A DNA stretch of 64,000 nt from Sphingobacterium daejeonense (GTDB lineage Bacteria > Bacteroidota > Bacteroidia > Sphingobacteriales > Sphingobacteriaceae). The position numbers and the translations under genes were made by a program. The notes under the pieces were generated by a model. That model saw only the letters and a program-made list of their open reading frames with translations. It was not told the DNA's origin and ran no database searches. The first letter of the stretch is position 1. Each line of letters opens with the position of its first letter. Location of the stretch: NCBI RefSeq assembly GCF_901472535.1, contig NZ_LR590470.1:1426001-1490000 (forward strand), given 5' to 3'. Positions 38,204-47,200 of the stretch are shown one piece after another.

Positions 38204-39298
38204 TCATTCGAGGATTACGTTTATACCGGCCATGTTTGCCTTGTACCGGATCATCTCTATCAGGCCAAAATAACTCCAATTCCGAAGAAGGAACCCATCT
38301 TCTTTGGCGACCTCTTCCTTGGAGGACTGGTTGACCAATAGCAGGGTGCCGGCCTGTGACTTTACACAGATGTCAATCAGGCGCCGGCTATAGAGATGCA
38401 GCCGACTTTCCACATAGGCACGTTCCTTCTGCTTGAAGCGATCCAGGCTCTGTAGCTTCTTCTTCCTTCCATGTCCACCTCTGTTGAAGGCCGCAGCTTT
38501 TTGCAATCGGTGCCTTGCGGCCTGTATGGCCAGGCGCCGATAAAGGAATTCCTCTTTGTCGCCTATCTGGAAATTGTCCCTGTCAATGGTTACCGTGATC
38601 GGGTACTCGACAGATAGCGAGGCTTCAGCGATGACATGTTCCTTGAGTTCATGTCTGTCCTTGGGGAGTTCCAGTGCCAATAGCAGGAATATCTTGCCTT
38701 TCACTATTTTAATGGAACTCGTGCATATCTTGATCTGGCCGACCAGGGCCCTCTGCAAGAGTACCCTTTTATCCGATCGGTCCTTTCCCAGGTAAGTACG
38801 GAATGGAATCTTGAAGAGTGTCAGTTTGAAATCCCGACCTTTCTCGTCACTGGCCAGTTTTACCTGATCTCCACCGAATGGGATGGGCATATCTTTCCTG
38901 TAGTTTCTCAATGACTTTTCTCCTTTCCAATAAGCTGACCGATCGGTACTGTAGGCCTTGTTCAAGGTCATGTTCATGGCCGAAATAATCCGGGAAGGCA
39001 ACCTGTCCTTAAAATAACGTGACAGAATCCGGTATGTCGTGTTCATTTTCGAAGAGGTGAAAATACCATCGGGATCTTTTTTGAAATCTGCCAGTTTTAC
39101 CTTGACATCTTCCCTGAGATAGATCAGTTCCTTTATCTGTTCCTGTACATATTGGTGCGTCATCACAATATTGGCGCCACGGTAGACCATATCCTGCCAC
39201 TCAAACAGTTGCTTGAAATATGCCGATCGCTGCTCCTTGTCGTCACAGTCCAGGGAGATCTGGATCTTTCTGGTTAATATGATGGTATCCTTTTCCAT
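38204..39298 (-). CDS. TnpB/Cas12f-like RuvC-fold protein, probably nuclease-dead
   Basis: The intact 364-residue protein has a helical N-terminal half (WQDMVYRGANIVMTHQYVQE, then GIFTSSKMNTTYRILSRYFK) and a RuvC-like C-terminal half laid out as in TnpB/Cas12f. The parts are ITVTIDRDNFQIG (strand of RuvC-I, about 234-246), a bridge-helix-like RRLAIQAARHRLQKAAAFN, RLHLYSRRLIDICVKSQAG, and GTLLLVNQSS where TnpB has its RuvC-II Glu (here Asn323). The end is NWSYFGLIEMIRYKANMAGI, and the protein stops there, so the zinc ribbon and RuvC-III Asp are absent. It follows the sigma gene by 12 bases with a good ribosome-binding site (AGGAGAAAGAT). Guide-dependent DNA binding is inferred. Confidence 0.7.
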   Translation of the reverse strand: MEKDTIILTRKIQISLDCDDKEQRSAYFKQLFEWQDMVYRGANIVMTHQYVQEQIKELIYLREDVKVKLADFKKDPDGIFTSSKMNTTYRILSRYFKDRLPSRIISAMNMTLNKAYSTDRSAYWKGEKSLRNYRKDMPIPFGGDQVKLASDEKGRDFKLTLFKIPFRTYLGKDRSDKRVLLQRALVGQIKICTSSIKIVKGKIFLLLALELPKDRHELKEHVIAEASLSVEYPITVTIDRDNFQIGDKEEFLYRRLAIQAARHRLQKAAAFNRGGHGRKKKLQSLDRFKQKERAYVESRLHLYSRRLIDICVKSQAGTLLLVNQSSKEEVAKEDGFLLRNWSYFGLIEMIRYKANMAGINVILE

Positions 39299-39310
39299 AT
39301 CTTTCTCCTA

Positions 39311-40123
39311 TTATGCTGTTTTCTTTCCTGTTTTTATTCTGGCATGTGCCTGTACAAAGAGCTTTTTGACAGCTGCTGGGCTGAGGTTCAGCTCTTTTGA
39401 GATCTGTTCGAAGGATAATTGCAGTTCATAGCGCATGTGAAAGATCTCTGCCTGCTGTCCGTCAAATTCCCCCTGCAGCACGATCTTGGCAGGGCCGTTC
39501 ATCAGCTCCATCTTTTGGGAACTGTTAAGTATGGCACGCAGGGTATCGATGGTTTTTTCCACTTGCCTGCTGACCTCATAGTCCGATATTCCCCCGAGAT
39601 AATATGCGATCCGCCCGTAGTTGAAACTGTACTTTAAGCAGAGCTCGATGAACAATTGCTGCTTCTGGTTGAGGTTTGGCAGGAGGTTCCTGAGCTTATC
39701 CAAGCGTTGCTTTTTTTCTTCATCTATTTCATCCAGATAAATCACGTCCATCGCCACCTCGTCCTCCATGGCATAGCTGTGCAAAAACTCTTGATAATCC
39801 TCGATGCCATCCAACCTCAACAGGCTTCGGTGGAACCTGTTGTTTGATTTGGTGTAGAAATCGCGGATAGCCGATCTTACCTGAGTTTTTAGGAAGGTCA
39901 GTATATCTTCAATGCCATTGACCTTTGCACGGAACAGCCATAAACGAAACAAGGCTTCCTGAGCAATGCTTTGTGAGGCGCAGTCATCTTTTGTGGCGCG
40001 GAATGCCCTTGCGAAAAGATATCCGTATAACCTATGGTAGAAGAAGTCCAACCCTCTTTCGTCCCCTTGCCGTAATAGGCTCGTATATTTCTGTGTCTGT
40101 TGCTCTTGTAAGGTTTTTTTCAT
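39311..40123 (-). CDS. ECF-like sigma factor with two region-4-type HTH domains
   Basis: ATG 40123 gives a 270-residue protein (a TTG six bases upstream is less likely; the duplicate copy at 49617 also starts at this ATG). Residues 21-90 match sigma region 2: FFYHRLYGYLFARAFRATKD, then QSIAQEALFRLWLFR and FLKTQVRSAIRDFY. Residues 145-197 form a first helical HTH-like region (LPNLNQKQQLFIELCLKYSF). Residues 217-265 form a second one (IFHMRYELQLSFEQISKELN, then LSPAAVKKLFVQAHARIK). A doubled region 4 is unusual for ECF factors. The TnpB-like gene follows 12 bases downstream, so the two are co-translated. Confidence 0.75.
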   Translation of the reverse strand: MKKTLQEQQTQKYTSLLRQGDERGLDFFYHRLYGYLFARAFRATKDDCASQSIAQEALFRLWLFRAKVNGIEDILTFLKTQVRSAIRDFYTKSNNRFHRSLLRLDGIEDYQEFLHSYAMEDEVAMDVIYLDEIDEEKKQRLDKLRNLLPNLNQKQQLFIELCLKYSFNYGRIAYYLGGISDYEVSRQVEKTIDTLRAILNSSQKMELMNGPAKIVLQGEFDGQQAEIFHMRYELQLSFEQISKELNLSPAAVKKLFVQAHARIKTGKKTA

Positions 40124-40717
40124 GATCAAAGTTTTGGTCTACCCTCCCTATACAGATCCCGGCCGGCCTTAACGGATTTCTTGGAAACCGGGATGCTGTG
40201 ATAGAATTATATCAAAGCTGATTAAATCATTGACGTTATCGGTATTGATTGATTTTTGATGGACTTGGCAGCAAGACGTTGTGAAATATGTTCTCATTTA
40301 AGCTTTTATTGACTGATAGCCTGACCACATTTAATGTGGATACTTAATTATTCTTTTACTTTTGATGGTTTTTAGAAATAAGCTGAAATAATTGAAGGTG
40401 GTAGGATATACTTATAGGGGACGGCCCAACGTTGTGAATAATCTATTTTACGCTAATCAAAAGCCGACCTCCATTTTTTTATACTTTTAAATGTTTTCAA
40501 CTGAAACGGAGAGAGCCCATTTGAGTATATCTACTACTCATCAAGTGAAATCCCATTTAACTGCATATATTGTAATGTTATTGAGAGCGTGAGAAACCCG
40601 TTGCGTATAGCTAAGGGATTTAAAGCAGCCCAGTGTGTAATATCACGGAGTCTTCATTAAGTCCCACTCTTCATATATACGAATGCATTAGCCTACCGTC
40701 TTTTGCAAATAAATAGT

Positions 40718-40766
40718 ATTTAGCGAGTGACTATTGTCCTCACTCTACGGCGTCACAAGCCACCTC
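40718..40766 (+). ncRNA. Structured repeat R1 (candidate guide RNA scaffold)
   Basis: It contains GAGTGACTATTGTCCTCACT and ACGGCGTCACAAGCCACCTC. CGAG/CTCA-type pairing closes a hairpin, and GTGAC can pair with GTCAC further on, giving a possible pseudoknot. Strand is given as the strand on which the copies are described; transcription is not proven. Confidence 0.5.
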
Positions 40767-40912
40767 AATGCTGTTTATCAAATAAGCTTATTAAGAGGAT
40801 TTGCTATAATCTCAATTTTAAAAAGAGCCACCTAAGTACTTCTTTTTGCTGTCACAGACGGACCACAAAATCTATGTGGAACCGTCAAGAACGTTGTATA
40901 TTTCGTTAAAGA

Positions 40913-40961
40913 ATTTAGTGAGTGACTATTGTCCTCACTCTACGGCGTCACAAGCAGCCTC
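40913..40961 (+). ncRNA. Structured repeat R2
   Basis: This is the best-preserved copy: ATTTAGTGAGTGACTATTGT, then CCTCACTCTACGGCGTCACA and AGCAGCCTC. GTGAG pairs with CTCAC and GTGAC with GTCAC. It is preceded by CGTTGTATATTTCGTTAAAG, shared in pattern with R3 and R6. Confidence 0.5.
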
Positions 40962-41344
40962 TTAATATTTATTATCGCAATCAAATCCTGTTTTGCTTTT
41001 GTTATAATATACTAAAAGACTCGATAAGTGATTGTGAATAATCATCATCCGGATACGGTCGCATATCCCAGACATCTTCTTTTAAAACAAGGATGAGTGT
41101 ACTTCCAGAAATAACAAATGCCCAATATTCAATCGCTATGTATATCCTAATTTTCAAAGTTCTTCAAAATCAGAGAGAAAGTCCTCCTTTGTGTTTTTTT
41201 GTTAAAGCTGACAGGGAACGCTTTGAATATTCTCTGCTGTAATAAGCTGATTCAAAAAACTTACATGAGCCAACCTATATCCTTATTATTTCGATCCACG
41301 GAATCTTCGTGATACCGCTAGGACGTTGTGTTTTGCTATAAAGA

Positions 41345-41372
41345 ATTTAGTGAGCGACTGTTGTCCTCACTC
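41345..41372 (+). ncRNA. Structured repeat R3 (3' half missing)
   Basis: ATTTAGTGAGCGACTGTTGT and CCTCACTC match R2; then the sequence departs into a T-run. The hairpin part is kept and the GGCGTCACAAGCAGCCTC part is lost. Confidence 0.45.
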
Positions 41373-41478
41373 TTTTTTTAAGTTTACGTGAGTATTGCCT
41401 TTGTACAATAGGGTTTTCAATTAACTGATTTCAATAATTGTAAATCGCTTAGAAACAATGCATATCACAATAAAAATT

Positions 41479-41528
41479 ATTTGGTGAGTAATTATTATCC
41501 TCACCCCTACGGCGTCACAAGCAGCCTC
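41479..41528 (+). ncRNA. Structured repeat R4
   Basis: ATTTGGTGAGTAATTATTAT, then CCTCACCCCTACGGCGTCAC and AAGCAGCCTC. The GTGAG/CTCAC stem is kept. It is followed by unique sequence and then the 57-base block shared with 50596-50652. Confidence 0.5.
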
Positions 41529-41583
41529 GTTATGTTTTCTTAATGTTTTTTAATTTTCCATTTTGACTTTTTAATTTCAATAC

Positions 41584-41701
41584 CAATACGTCAAAGAAAA
41601 TCCAGCTGTTGCTGATGGTTACAATAATCCGTAACTTTAGATCAAAGTTATTTCATTACATATTATTTTCGCGTATGGTATTCTACCGATTTACCGGTAA
41701 A
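41584..41701. promoter_or_regulatory. Regulatory block duplicated from the XRE gene upstream region
   Basis: The 57-base block 41584-41640 differs at about four positions from 50596-50652 and contains GTTAC-N8-GTAAC. TTTACCGGTAAA at 41690-41701 equals 50702-50713. At 50 kb this region leads into the XRE regulator gene; here that gene has been replaced by unrelated sequence, so the operators are orphaned. Confidence 0.55.
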
Positions 41702-41951
41702 AAACCATTCCATAATTTTCATTAATTATGAATACTACTTAAAAAAAATACGAAACCATTAATTATAGCTTTTCTATATTCAAACCTTTTACAAAATAAT
41801 TTATTTCCAGTTTTCGTGAACTCCTATTAAAGAATTGAATGATATTTAATGTTAAAATTTTACGCTAACTTTGATTTGATATACAATTACCAATAGTAAA
41901 AAGGATTAATACTTTTTTAACCTTATGAGTTAACTTCTTACAGTTGCCAGC

Positions 41952-42430
41952 ATGCTCAATTCATTGCTATGTATTATGAAATCTAGAAACGAGCCCATTT
42001 CTTATGCTTATGACGTTTTGCTATCCAAAACAATTGGTCTTGGAGATGAAATCGATTCTCAAATAGAAGGTTTTGATTTACGTCTTACCTACAATAAGGA
42101 TAGATCGAGGTACTCTTGTATTGAATGTAATCATCAGTTAGTGGTTGTAAACAGCGCTAGGGATAATATTTATTTTAGACATCTGCCAAATTCTAGCTAT
42201 TGCATTCTTAAGTATGCTGGTTTCAATGATGATTTATCGGATGCCTATAAAAGGCAGGCATTTGCGAGGGAGGGTTAATACATAAACAACTTAAAAACAG
42301 CATTGGCGAAGCACTAAGAAAAGATCTATCTGTAAATATTGCCTCGGTGGATATAGATTCTAATTTTATTCTAATGGAATTAGGTAATCGGCGAAGGCAC
42401 AGATTAATAACAGCATTAGAGCAAGTTTAA
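41952..42430 (+). pseudogene. CoiA-like / DUF6035-type protein, truncated and frameshifted
   Basis: The first frame has a zinc-finger-like YSCIECNHQLVVVN and IYFRHLPNSSYCILK, the N-terminal pattern of competence CoiA-like nucleases in Bacteroidota. A shift near 42275 leads into LIHKQLKNSIGEALRKDLSV and NIASVDIDSNFILMELG, then the frame ends at 42430 beside an IS5 remnant. The expected nuclease domain is missing, so it is a fragment cut by the IS insertion. Confidence 0.5.
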
Positions 42431-42459
42431 CAGAATGATAGGAAAGGAACCTAAAACGG

Positions 42460-42815
42460 TGAGTGTGAATCTGGGTTTCCACAGGGAATACCCAGATTGG
42501 TGCCATCCAAGTGCAGATCTCCAAACCATTCAATGACAAAAAGCAGACAAATACCAACAGAAAAAGCTCAAAAAAGCACATCGAAAAAGAGCAGCAATAG
42601 AGTCTGTAATTGGACATTTAAAAACCGACCATCGGTTGGGAAGAAACTTTTACAAAGGAGTTGTTGGCGACAATATCAATATTATGCTAAGCTGCAGCTG
42701 ATTTCAATTTCAAGCGAATGATGAATAAATGGAAATCATCATTTTTTGTCTTTATTCAAAACCTGATTATCCAATTCAATCTTTGGGTATTAAATTGTAT
42801 AACCAGATCAAAAAT
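42460..42815 (+). pseudogene. IS5-family transposase remnant (C-terminal end)
   Basis: Across two frames the sequence reads HRKRAAIESVIGHLKTDHRL, then GRNFYKGVVGDNINIML, then DFNFKRMMNKWKSSFFVF. This is the conserved C-terminal end of IS5-type transposases (IGHLK...RN...GD.IN..L.A...N). The catalytic N-terminal part is absent. Confidence 0.75.
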
Positions 42816-43318
42816 CGCTTTTTAAGGTTTGACTTGTTAAGGTCCCTGCACCTCCCTGGAGTAGGGATTTTTTGTTTTTCTGACATCATTTTGCATGCCA
42901 AGAATATAGAGGTTTTGTCTCTAAATGTTACAAAAAGCAGAAAAGAATTGTATTCTTATGCAATTATTTTAAAATTGTGACAAACTAAACGGCGTAAAAT
43001 AAGCCGCTATAAAAGATTCTAGACCCAAAACATATATTACCATTATGTATTAATGTTAACAACACTAACAATGTTTAAATGTGGAAATCTGGAAAGCTAG
43101 TGTAAAAGTGTTCATTCTGTGATTAAAAGTGTACAAACGTTATAGTAAGTTAATACTATGTTGTCATTTGTATGGTTATAAATATATTACTATGTTTGGT
43201 TAGGATGTGAATGTATTTACAAAATAAATGTCATTATCCAAAATTATTTTGACATGAGTTTTACGCAGTTAGATTAAACGTATTGTGTGATATTTAGTTT
43301 AAATAATACTAATAATAA
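42816..43318. other. AT-rich gap, nothing recognised
   Basis: No coherent coding frame, hairpin terminator or repeat of note is seen here. It may contain the promoter of the small gene that follows. Confidence 0.4.
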
Positions 43319-43515
43319 ATGTATAATAAAACTTCTATGAGCAAAACAGATAAAAAAGAAAATTTTGTTGTAGCAACAAAAGAAGGCCGTCTATATATTA
43401 AAATTCTGATTTTTTTAAACAAACGAAAATTAAAGAAACAATTGAAAAGTTAAAAAATTCTAAGATTTTCAAAAAAATTGAAGAAGAAAATAACAAGCTC
43501 GCCGGAGCGCAATGA
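43319..43515 (+). CDS. Small hypothetical protein, one frameshift
   Basis: ATG 43319 (or 43337) gives MSKTDKKENFVVATKEGRLY. With one more A in the run near 43402 the frame continues IKNSDFFKQTKIKETIEKLK, then NSKIFKKIEEENNKLAGAQ, to the TGA at 43513-43515. It is a charged helical protein of about 65 residues. Its stop overlaps the ATG of the next gene (ATGA), so the two are coupled. Confidence 0.5.
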
Positions 43516-44195
43516 TATTAAACTTACTCGTCCTTCCTTTAGCAGCAGGCTATTATATCCTCACTAGATCATATAGATTTAAGTTTCGAACGCAAAGGTT
43601 AGATAGGAACTCTTTGTTTTTTGAGACAGTTATCTGTGGCCGTATTTATATTGTTGGGTGCATTTCTGTTAAAATCATTTGTATATGATCAGTTCTTTAC
43701 AAATATCTTTAAAGATTCTTTTAAAGAGTTAAATCCATTAAAAACCACACCACTTTCTGGAATGGTTGGTGTAAGTTTTCTTTAGTGGTACTAATAACTT
43801 ATGTAAGTAACTTCTTGCTAAATCGAGAACAAGAAATTCATGGTGCAATTAAAGCGATTGGCAATGAGTTTGAATTAATAGTTTCAAAGGCAATTAAAGA
43901 AGAAAAACTTATACTTTTATCATTAAAAAATGACAAATTTTACATTGGATGGGTTAAAGAAATACCAATCCCTTCTCAATCAAATTACTTAAGGATTATT
44001 CCAGTATTCAGCGGTTATCGGGACAAAGAAAAAAGGCTAAAATTTACTTCGCAATATATTGAAGCTTATTCTCTCCTTATCCAAGATGGTAAAGGAAGTA
44101 ACTTCGAAGATTTTAATTCGGATGTAGTTATGCCCATATCTGAAATAATAACAATATCTTTTTATGACCAAGAGATATATGATATTTTAAACTAA
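43512..44195 (+). CDS. Hypothetical membrane protein, frameshifted
   Basis: ATG 43512 gives MILNLLVLPLAAGYYILTRS, a first membrane helix. A shift near 43620 leads into VAVFILLGAFLLKSFVYDQF, and another near 43780 into VLITYVSNFLLNREQEIHGA with a third helix. A soluble beta-rich domain then follows (LILLSLKNDKFYIGWVKEIP, IPVFSGYRDKEKRLKFT). About 225 residues. Translationally coupled to the small gene before it. Unknown function; a membrane-anchored effector with its regulator is one possibility. Confidence 0.5.
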
Positions 44196-44289
44196 TCATC
44201 CATTTTATCCGGAGGGGACTATTGTTTTACAATTTCCACTTAACAGATTGTTTATTTTACTATCTTAGTTAAAACTAAATCAATTTTTT

Positions 44290-44537
44290 ATGGCTAAATA
44301 TTTTTCAATTAAGCCGGTTGCAACAGCTGCTAGATCTAATTTTTATGTTGTAGAATCTATTCAATCTATCGAATCTGCGGATAATTACACACTTATCACT
44401 TTAGGATCAGGTAAAAAACTTGCTGTACAGGAGTTTCTGAAGAAGTTTTTGAAAGAATAACAGGAATGCAAGATAATGATGTTACGGATTTTATAGAATA
44501 TACACAAGATCGAACTGTTAATTTGGACTTTATTTAA
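44290..44537 (+). CDS. Small hypothetical protein, one frameshift
   Basis: The frame from ATG 44290 reads MAKYFSIKPVATAARSNFYV with SADNYTLITLGSGKKLAVQE, then shifts near 44435 into EEVFERITGMQDNDVTDFIE and ends at 44537 (about 82 residues). The pattern of a short beta-rich start and helical end is not assigned to a family. Confidence 0.4.
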
Positions 44538-44605
44538 TTATTGAATCATTTTAAACTCGTAAGCCTCTTCCTTAACAGGTAGTGACTTGATTTTTATTTG
44601 TTAAA

Positions 44606-45600
44606 ACCCGTTGTGCATTTTAAAGAATGCTGATTTTTAAATTATTGATATTCCTGTTGAATATATTTTTGTTGATGTATTGAATGACTGTCATTGCCGT
44701 AATCTTTGTGAGAATTCTGGTCCTAAAACCGTCAAAAGATTTGGCGTAATTGCGTCTAACCATAAATTGGTCGCACATCTGCGAGAATAATGTCTCGATC
44801 CTTTTCCTCGATTTTCTGAACAAGCTGAATTGAGGTTTGTAGCTCTTTTGATTGTTTCTCTTGGGCGTATCCAGCCTGATGTTGGAGTACTCGAAAAGAT
44901 TCAGGCTGTATCTCCGCTGACAGATATCCTTTGTCTCCCCAGCAGGGTGCAGTTGGAGAGCTGATTACCCAGATCACCCAGGTAATGAATGTCATGCACA
45001 TTTGCCGCGGTAAGGTCAACCGACTGAAAGACACCTTTTAAGGAGCATACAGCGTGGAGTTTATAGCCATAATAGTACATCTTTTGCGAGGCACAGTACC
45101 TTTTGGCCGGCATGCTATAGAGTTCCTCTTTACATATTTTTGACCGCGAACTGCGGGCAATTTTGCAGATTTCCAAAGGCATGCTGTCCACAATAAATAC
45201 ATCTTCCGACTCATTGAACGATTCGGCAAGCTTCATACGGATCGCATCCCTGATAGGGCATCAACCTGCGCTTTCTCCTATTGTACACCGTGCGGTCGAT
45301 CTTATTGCCTAAACAGCTCGGGAGCTTTCGGAAAAGATCGTTCTCGCTGTCAATACCCATGTACTCTGCTGTCAGACTCAGACTGATGACCTCAAGGTCA
45401 CTCATCGCTGGACGCCTGCGCTGCATGGATAATTGCCTGTCTGTCGATATTTTCCTTAAAACTTCCAATATTCTTTCGTAATTTGCTCTTAAGTTGTTCA
45501 TTCTAAATCGTTTTGTCGTTAAAACAATTTACTGATTATCAGTGTAATGAACAACTTTTTTCAACCTTTTTTTATCCCGAAATCATAATGCACAACGGGT
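44606..45600 (-). mobile_element. IS982-family insertion sequence
   Basis: The terminal inverted repeats are ACCCGTTGTGCATT at 44606 and AATGCACAACGGGT ending at 45600, giving an element of 995 bp with one transposase gene on the minus strand. No clear target-site duplication is seen. A solitary copy of the right end lies at about 47181-47200. Confidence 0.9.
44620..45501 (-). CDS. IS982 transposase, frameshifted
   Basis: The parts in order are MNNLRANYERILEVLRKIST with SDLEVISLSLTAEYMGIDSE; DVFIVDSMPLEICKIARSSR with YYYGYKLHAVCSLKGVFQ; WGDKGYLSAEIQPE; and RKRIETLFSQMCDQFMVRRN. These are the DDE motifs of IS982 transposases (VDSMP, GDKGY, IETLF). At least three frame changes split the gene, so transposition would need their correction. 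Confidence 0.85.
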
Positions 45601-45674
45601 GACAACCTTATTTTATTTTATGGAATGGTCAATTTCTTGTTGTATGCTCTTGATTTTATCTTTTAGCTCATTTC

Positions 45675-46244
45675 CTATTTTGTGGGGTAGTTTTGGATTT
45701 TCTTCAGGTCAAAAGCCAGCACAACGGAGGCAATGCCTACGAAGATAAAAGAAGACGCTGTCAGTACAACTAAGGAAAGACCGGAGAAGATCGGATTTGC
45801 CAACAACATAAAGGATAAAAGGATGCCTAATACGCTCAGGATCGCTAAATTACCCCAACTGATGATACCCGTATCCTTTAAATCCAATGAAAAGCCCAAC
45901 AATTGGAAGGATCGAAAAAGCAGCGTAAATCCAGCTACAAAAGGAAGTATAACCATGGATATTTGCGGATAGCTCACCAGATAAATACCCATCACCAACG
46001 AGAAGATACCACTGACGAGATACCACCCCCATCCGTTTACTACCTTGGAATTCTGGATCGAAAAGAAAATATCCGATAATCCAGAAATAATGAAGGATAT
46101 GCTGAATACTAGAGACAATGCCAAGTACGTCTCCAGAGGAGTGGTATACACGTAAATACCACATAAAATAAAGATGACCCCGAGGATCAATGGTAGATAC
46201 CAATGTTTAATAGAATTGGTAAAAGATTTTAAAAGGTTTGCCAT
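45675..46244 (-). CDS. HdeD / DUF308 family membrane protein
   Basis: The intact 189-residue protein has six predicted membrane helices, for example WYLPLILGVIFILCGIYVYT, then LALSLVFSISFIISGLSDIF and ISWGNLAILSVLGILLSF. The family is named after the E. coli acid-resistance protein HdeD. It likely sits in the inner membrane. It is followed on the same strand by a coiled-coil gene in the upstream direction, and both fit a stress-response cargo. Confidence 0.85.
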   Translation of the reverse strand: MANLLKSFTNSIKHWYLPLILGVIFILCGIYVYTTPLETYLALSLVFSISFIISGLSDIFFSIQNSKVVNGWGWYLVSGIFSLVMGIYLVSYPQISMVILPFVAGFTLLFRSFQLLGFSLDLKDTGIISWGNLAILSVLGILLSFMLLANPIFSGLSLVVLTASSFIFVGIASVVLAFDLKKIQNYPTK

Positions 46245-46313
46245 GATGTTTTGTTTTAGATGAAAATATTGCCTACTCTAACCGTGGTTTTCGGCTTCTC
46301 CACCAAGGATTGA

Positions 46314-46733
46314 TTAATACTTGTTTGCCTCCTTACGCGCCTTGATCGCTTTGATGATATCCTGTTCGGCGTCGGCCAAAGCACTCAATGCAAAATAAAC
46401 ACTTGTTTCGGCATCTTCTTCAGCCCATTCAGCCTTGAAGTCGGCTTTAGCAGCTTTTAAATCGTACTGTGCTTCCTTAAATTCCTGTTTAAGGTTGCCT
46501 ACTCCTTTTTCGAAAGCAGTTTTTACAGACTCCCAATGTGCTTTTGTGTCACTTTTTAAAGTTTTCGTTTTTTCTTCGAAGGCTTCTCTTTCTTCTTTTA
46601 GTCTGGTTTTAGCACCTTCTTCCCATTCTTGTAACTGTTCATGGGTGTCGGTGTCGGCTTGGGCAATTTTGTCCTCCAGTTGTTTTGCTTTTTGGGATAA
46701 TTCTGCAAGCAATTCTGATAATTTCTTTGCCAT
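46314..46733 (-). CDS. Coiled-coil hypothetical protein
   Basis: ATG 46733 gives MAKKLSELLAELSQKAKQLE, followed by an almost continuous charged coiled coil (WEEGAKTRLKEEREAFEEKT, then EFKEAQYDLKAAKADFKAEW) of about 139 residues. The longer frame upstream of this ATG is unlikely to be translated. Similar proteins are found beside HdeD/DUF308 genes and stress genes. Function unknown. Confidence 0.65.
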   Translation of the reverse strand: MAKKLSELLAELSQKAKQLEDKIAQADTDTHEQLQEWEEGAKTRLKEEREAFEEKTKTLKSDTKAHWESVKTAFEKGVGNLKQEFKEAQYDLKAAKADFKAEWAEEDAETSVYFALSALADAEQDIIKAIKARKEANKY

Positions 46734-47200
46734 GGTTTTAAAAAATTTAATGCCTACTTTGTAAAACGGTGTTCGGCCGGTCCGGTATAAATGAGATGAC
46801 ACCATTTCCAGATCGGGTTCGGATAGATAGAAATGGAAGTCAGATAATTAGTAACAAAAAGAGTGCCGTATTTATACGGGTTTGACTTAAAATATATGAA
46901 TTAGCATCTTCTTTGCGAATTGTTATGATGACCCTGTGAAAGATGGGCAATTTATAGAATGAAATTTGTGATTGGAAATTTGTTTCCTTACTTTTGGTTT
47001 ATAATGGCCAGTGGCTAAACCCTATTCCGTTGGAAAAGGCTGTTTTGAATCCTAACCTGAAGTGAAACCCTATATGGGATCAATACCATTGCAATCACAG
47101 CTTTCTTGGGGCGAAGGGGCGCAAATTGTTTGCAAATGATGCTTCGACCGACTCAACATGACTTAGGGAACATTTTTATTCATAATGCACAACGAGTTTG
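46734..47200. other. Gap with a solitary IS982 end
   Basis: No gene is seen. CATAATGCACAACGAGT at about 47184-47200 matches the right end of the IS982 copy with one mismatch, and is followed by TTTGTTAAA, which also flanks the left end of that IS. It looks like a scar of a lost second copy. Confidence 0.5.

Larger units (their letters stand above)
40124..41951. other. Long noncoding region upstream of the sigma/TnpB-like operon
   Basis: About 1.8 kb with no supported gene. It contains four copies (one truncated) of a 49-50 base structured repeat, each preceded by a related segment. The related segments hold GGAACCGTCAAGAACGTTG before copy 2, GATACCGCTAGGACGTTG before copy 3, and TTTTGCAAATAAATAG before copy 1. 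There is also GAGCGTGAGAAAC (40585-40597, also at 49777-49789), and a 57-base block (41584-41640) repeated at 50596-50652. The palindrome TTTACCGGTAAA (41690-41701) also recurs at 50702-50713. The order of blocks matches 49618-50713, so both are copies of one ancestral region. Confidence 0.7.

Noticed and set aside
40727..40909. A 60-codon frame over repeat R1
   Set aside because: The predicted peptide has no similarity to the equivalent frame at the other repeats and is low in plausible composition; the DNA is conserved as structure, not as codons.
40718..41528. A CRISPR array formed by the structured repeats
   Set aside because: Copies are few, imperfect, and spaced by 135-430 bases with no regular spacer length. 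No cas adaptation genes are present.
42729..42980. An 83-codon frame after the IS5 remnant
   Set aside because: Its first part reads the transposase remnant in a wrong frame; the rest has no support.
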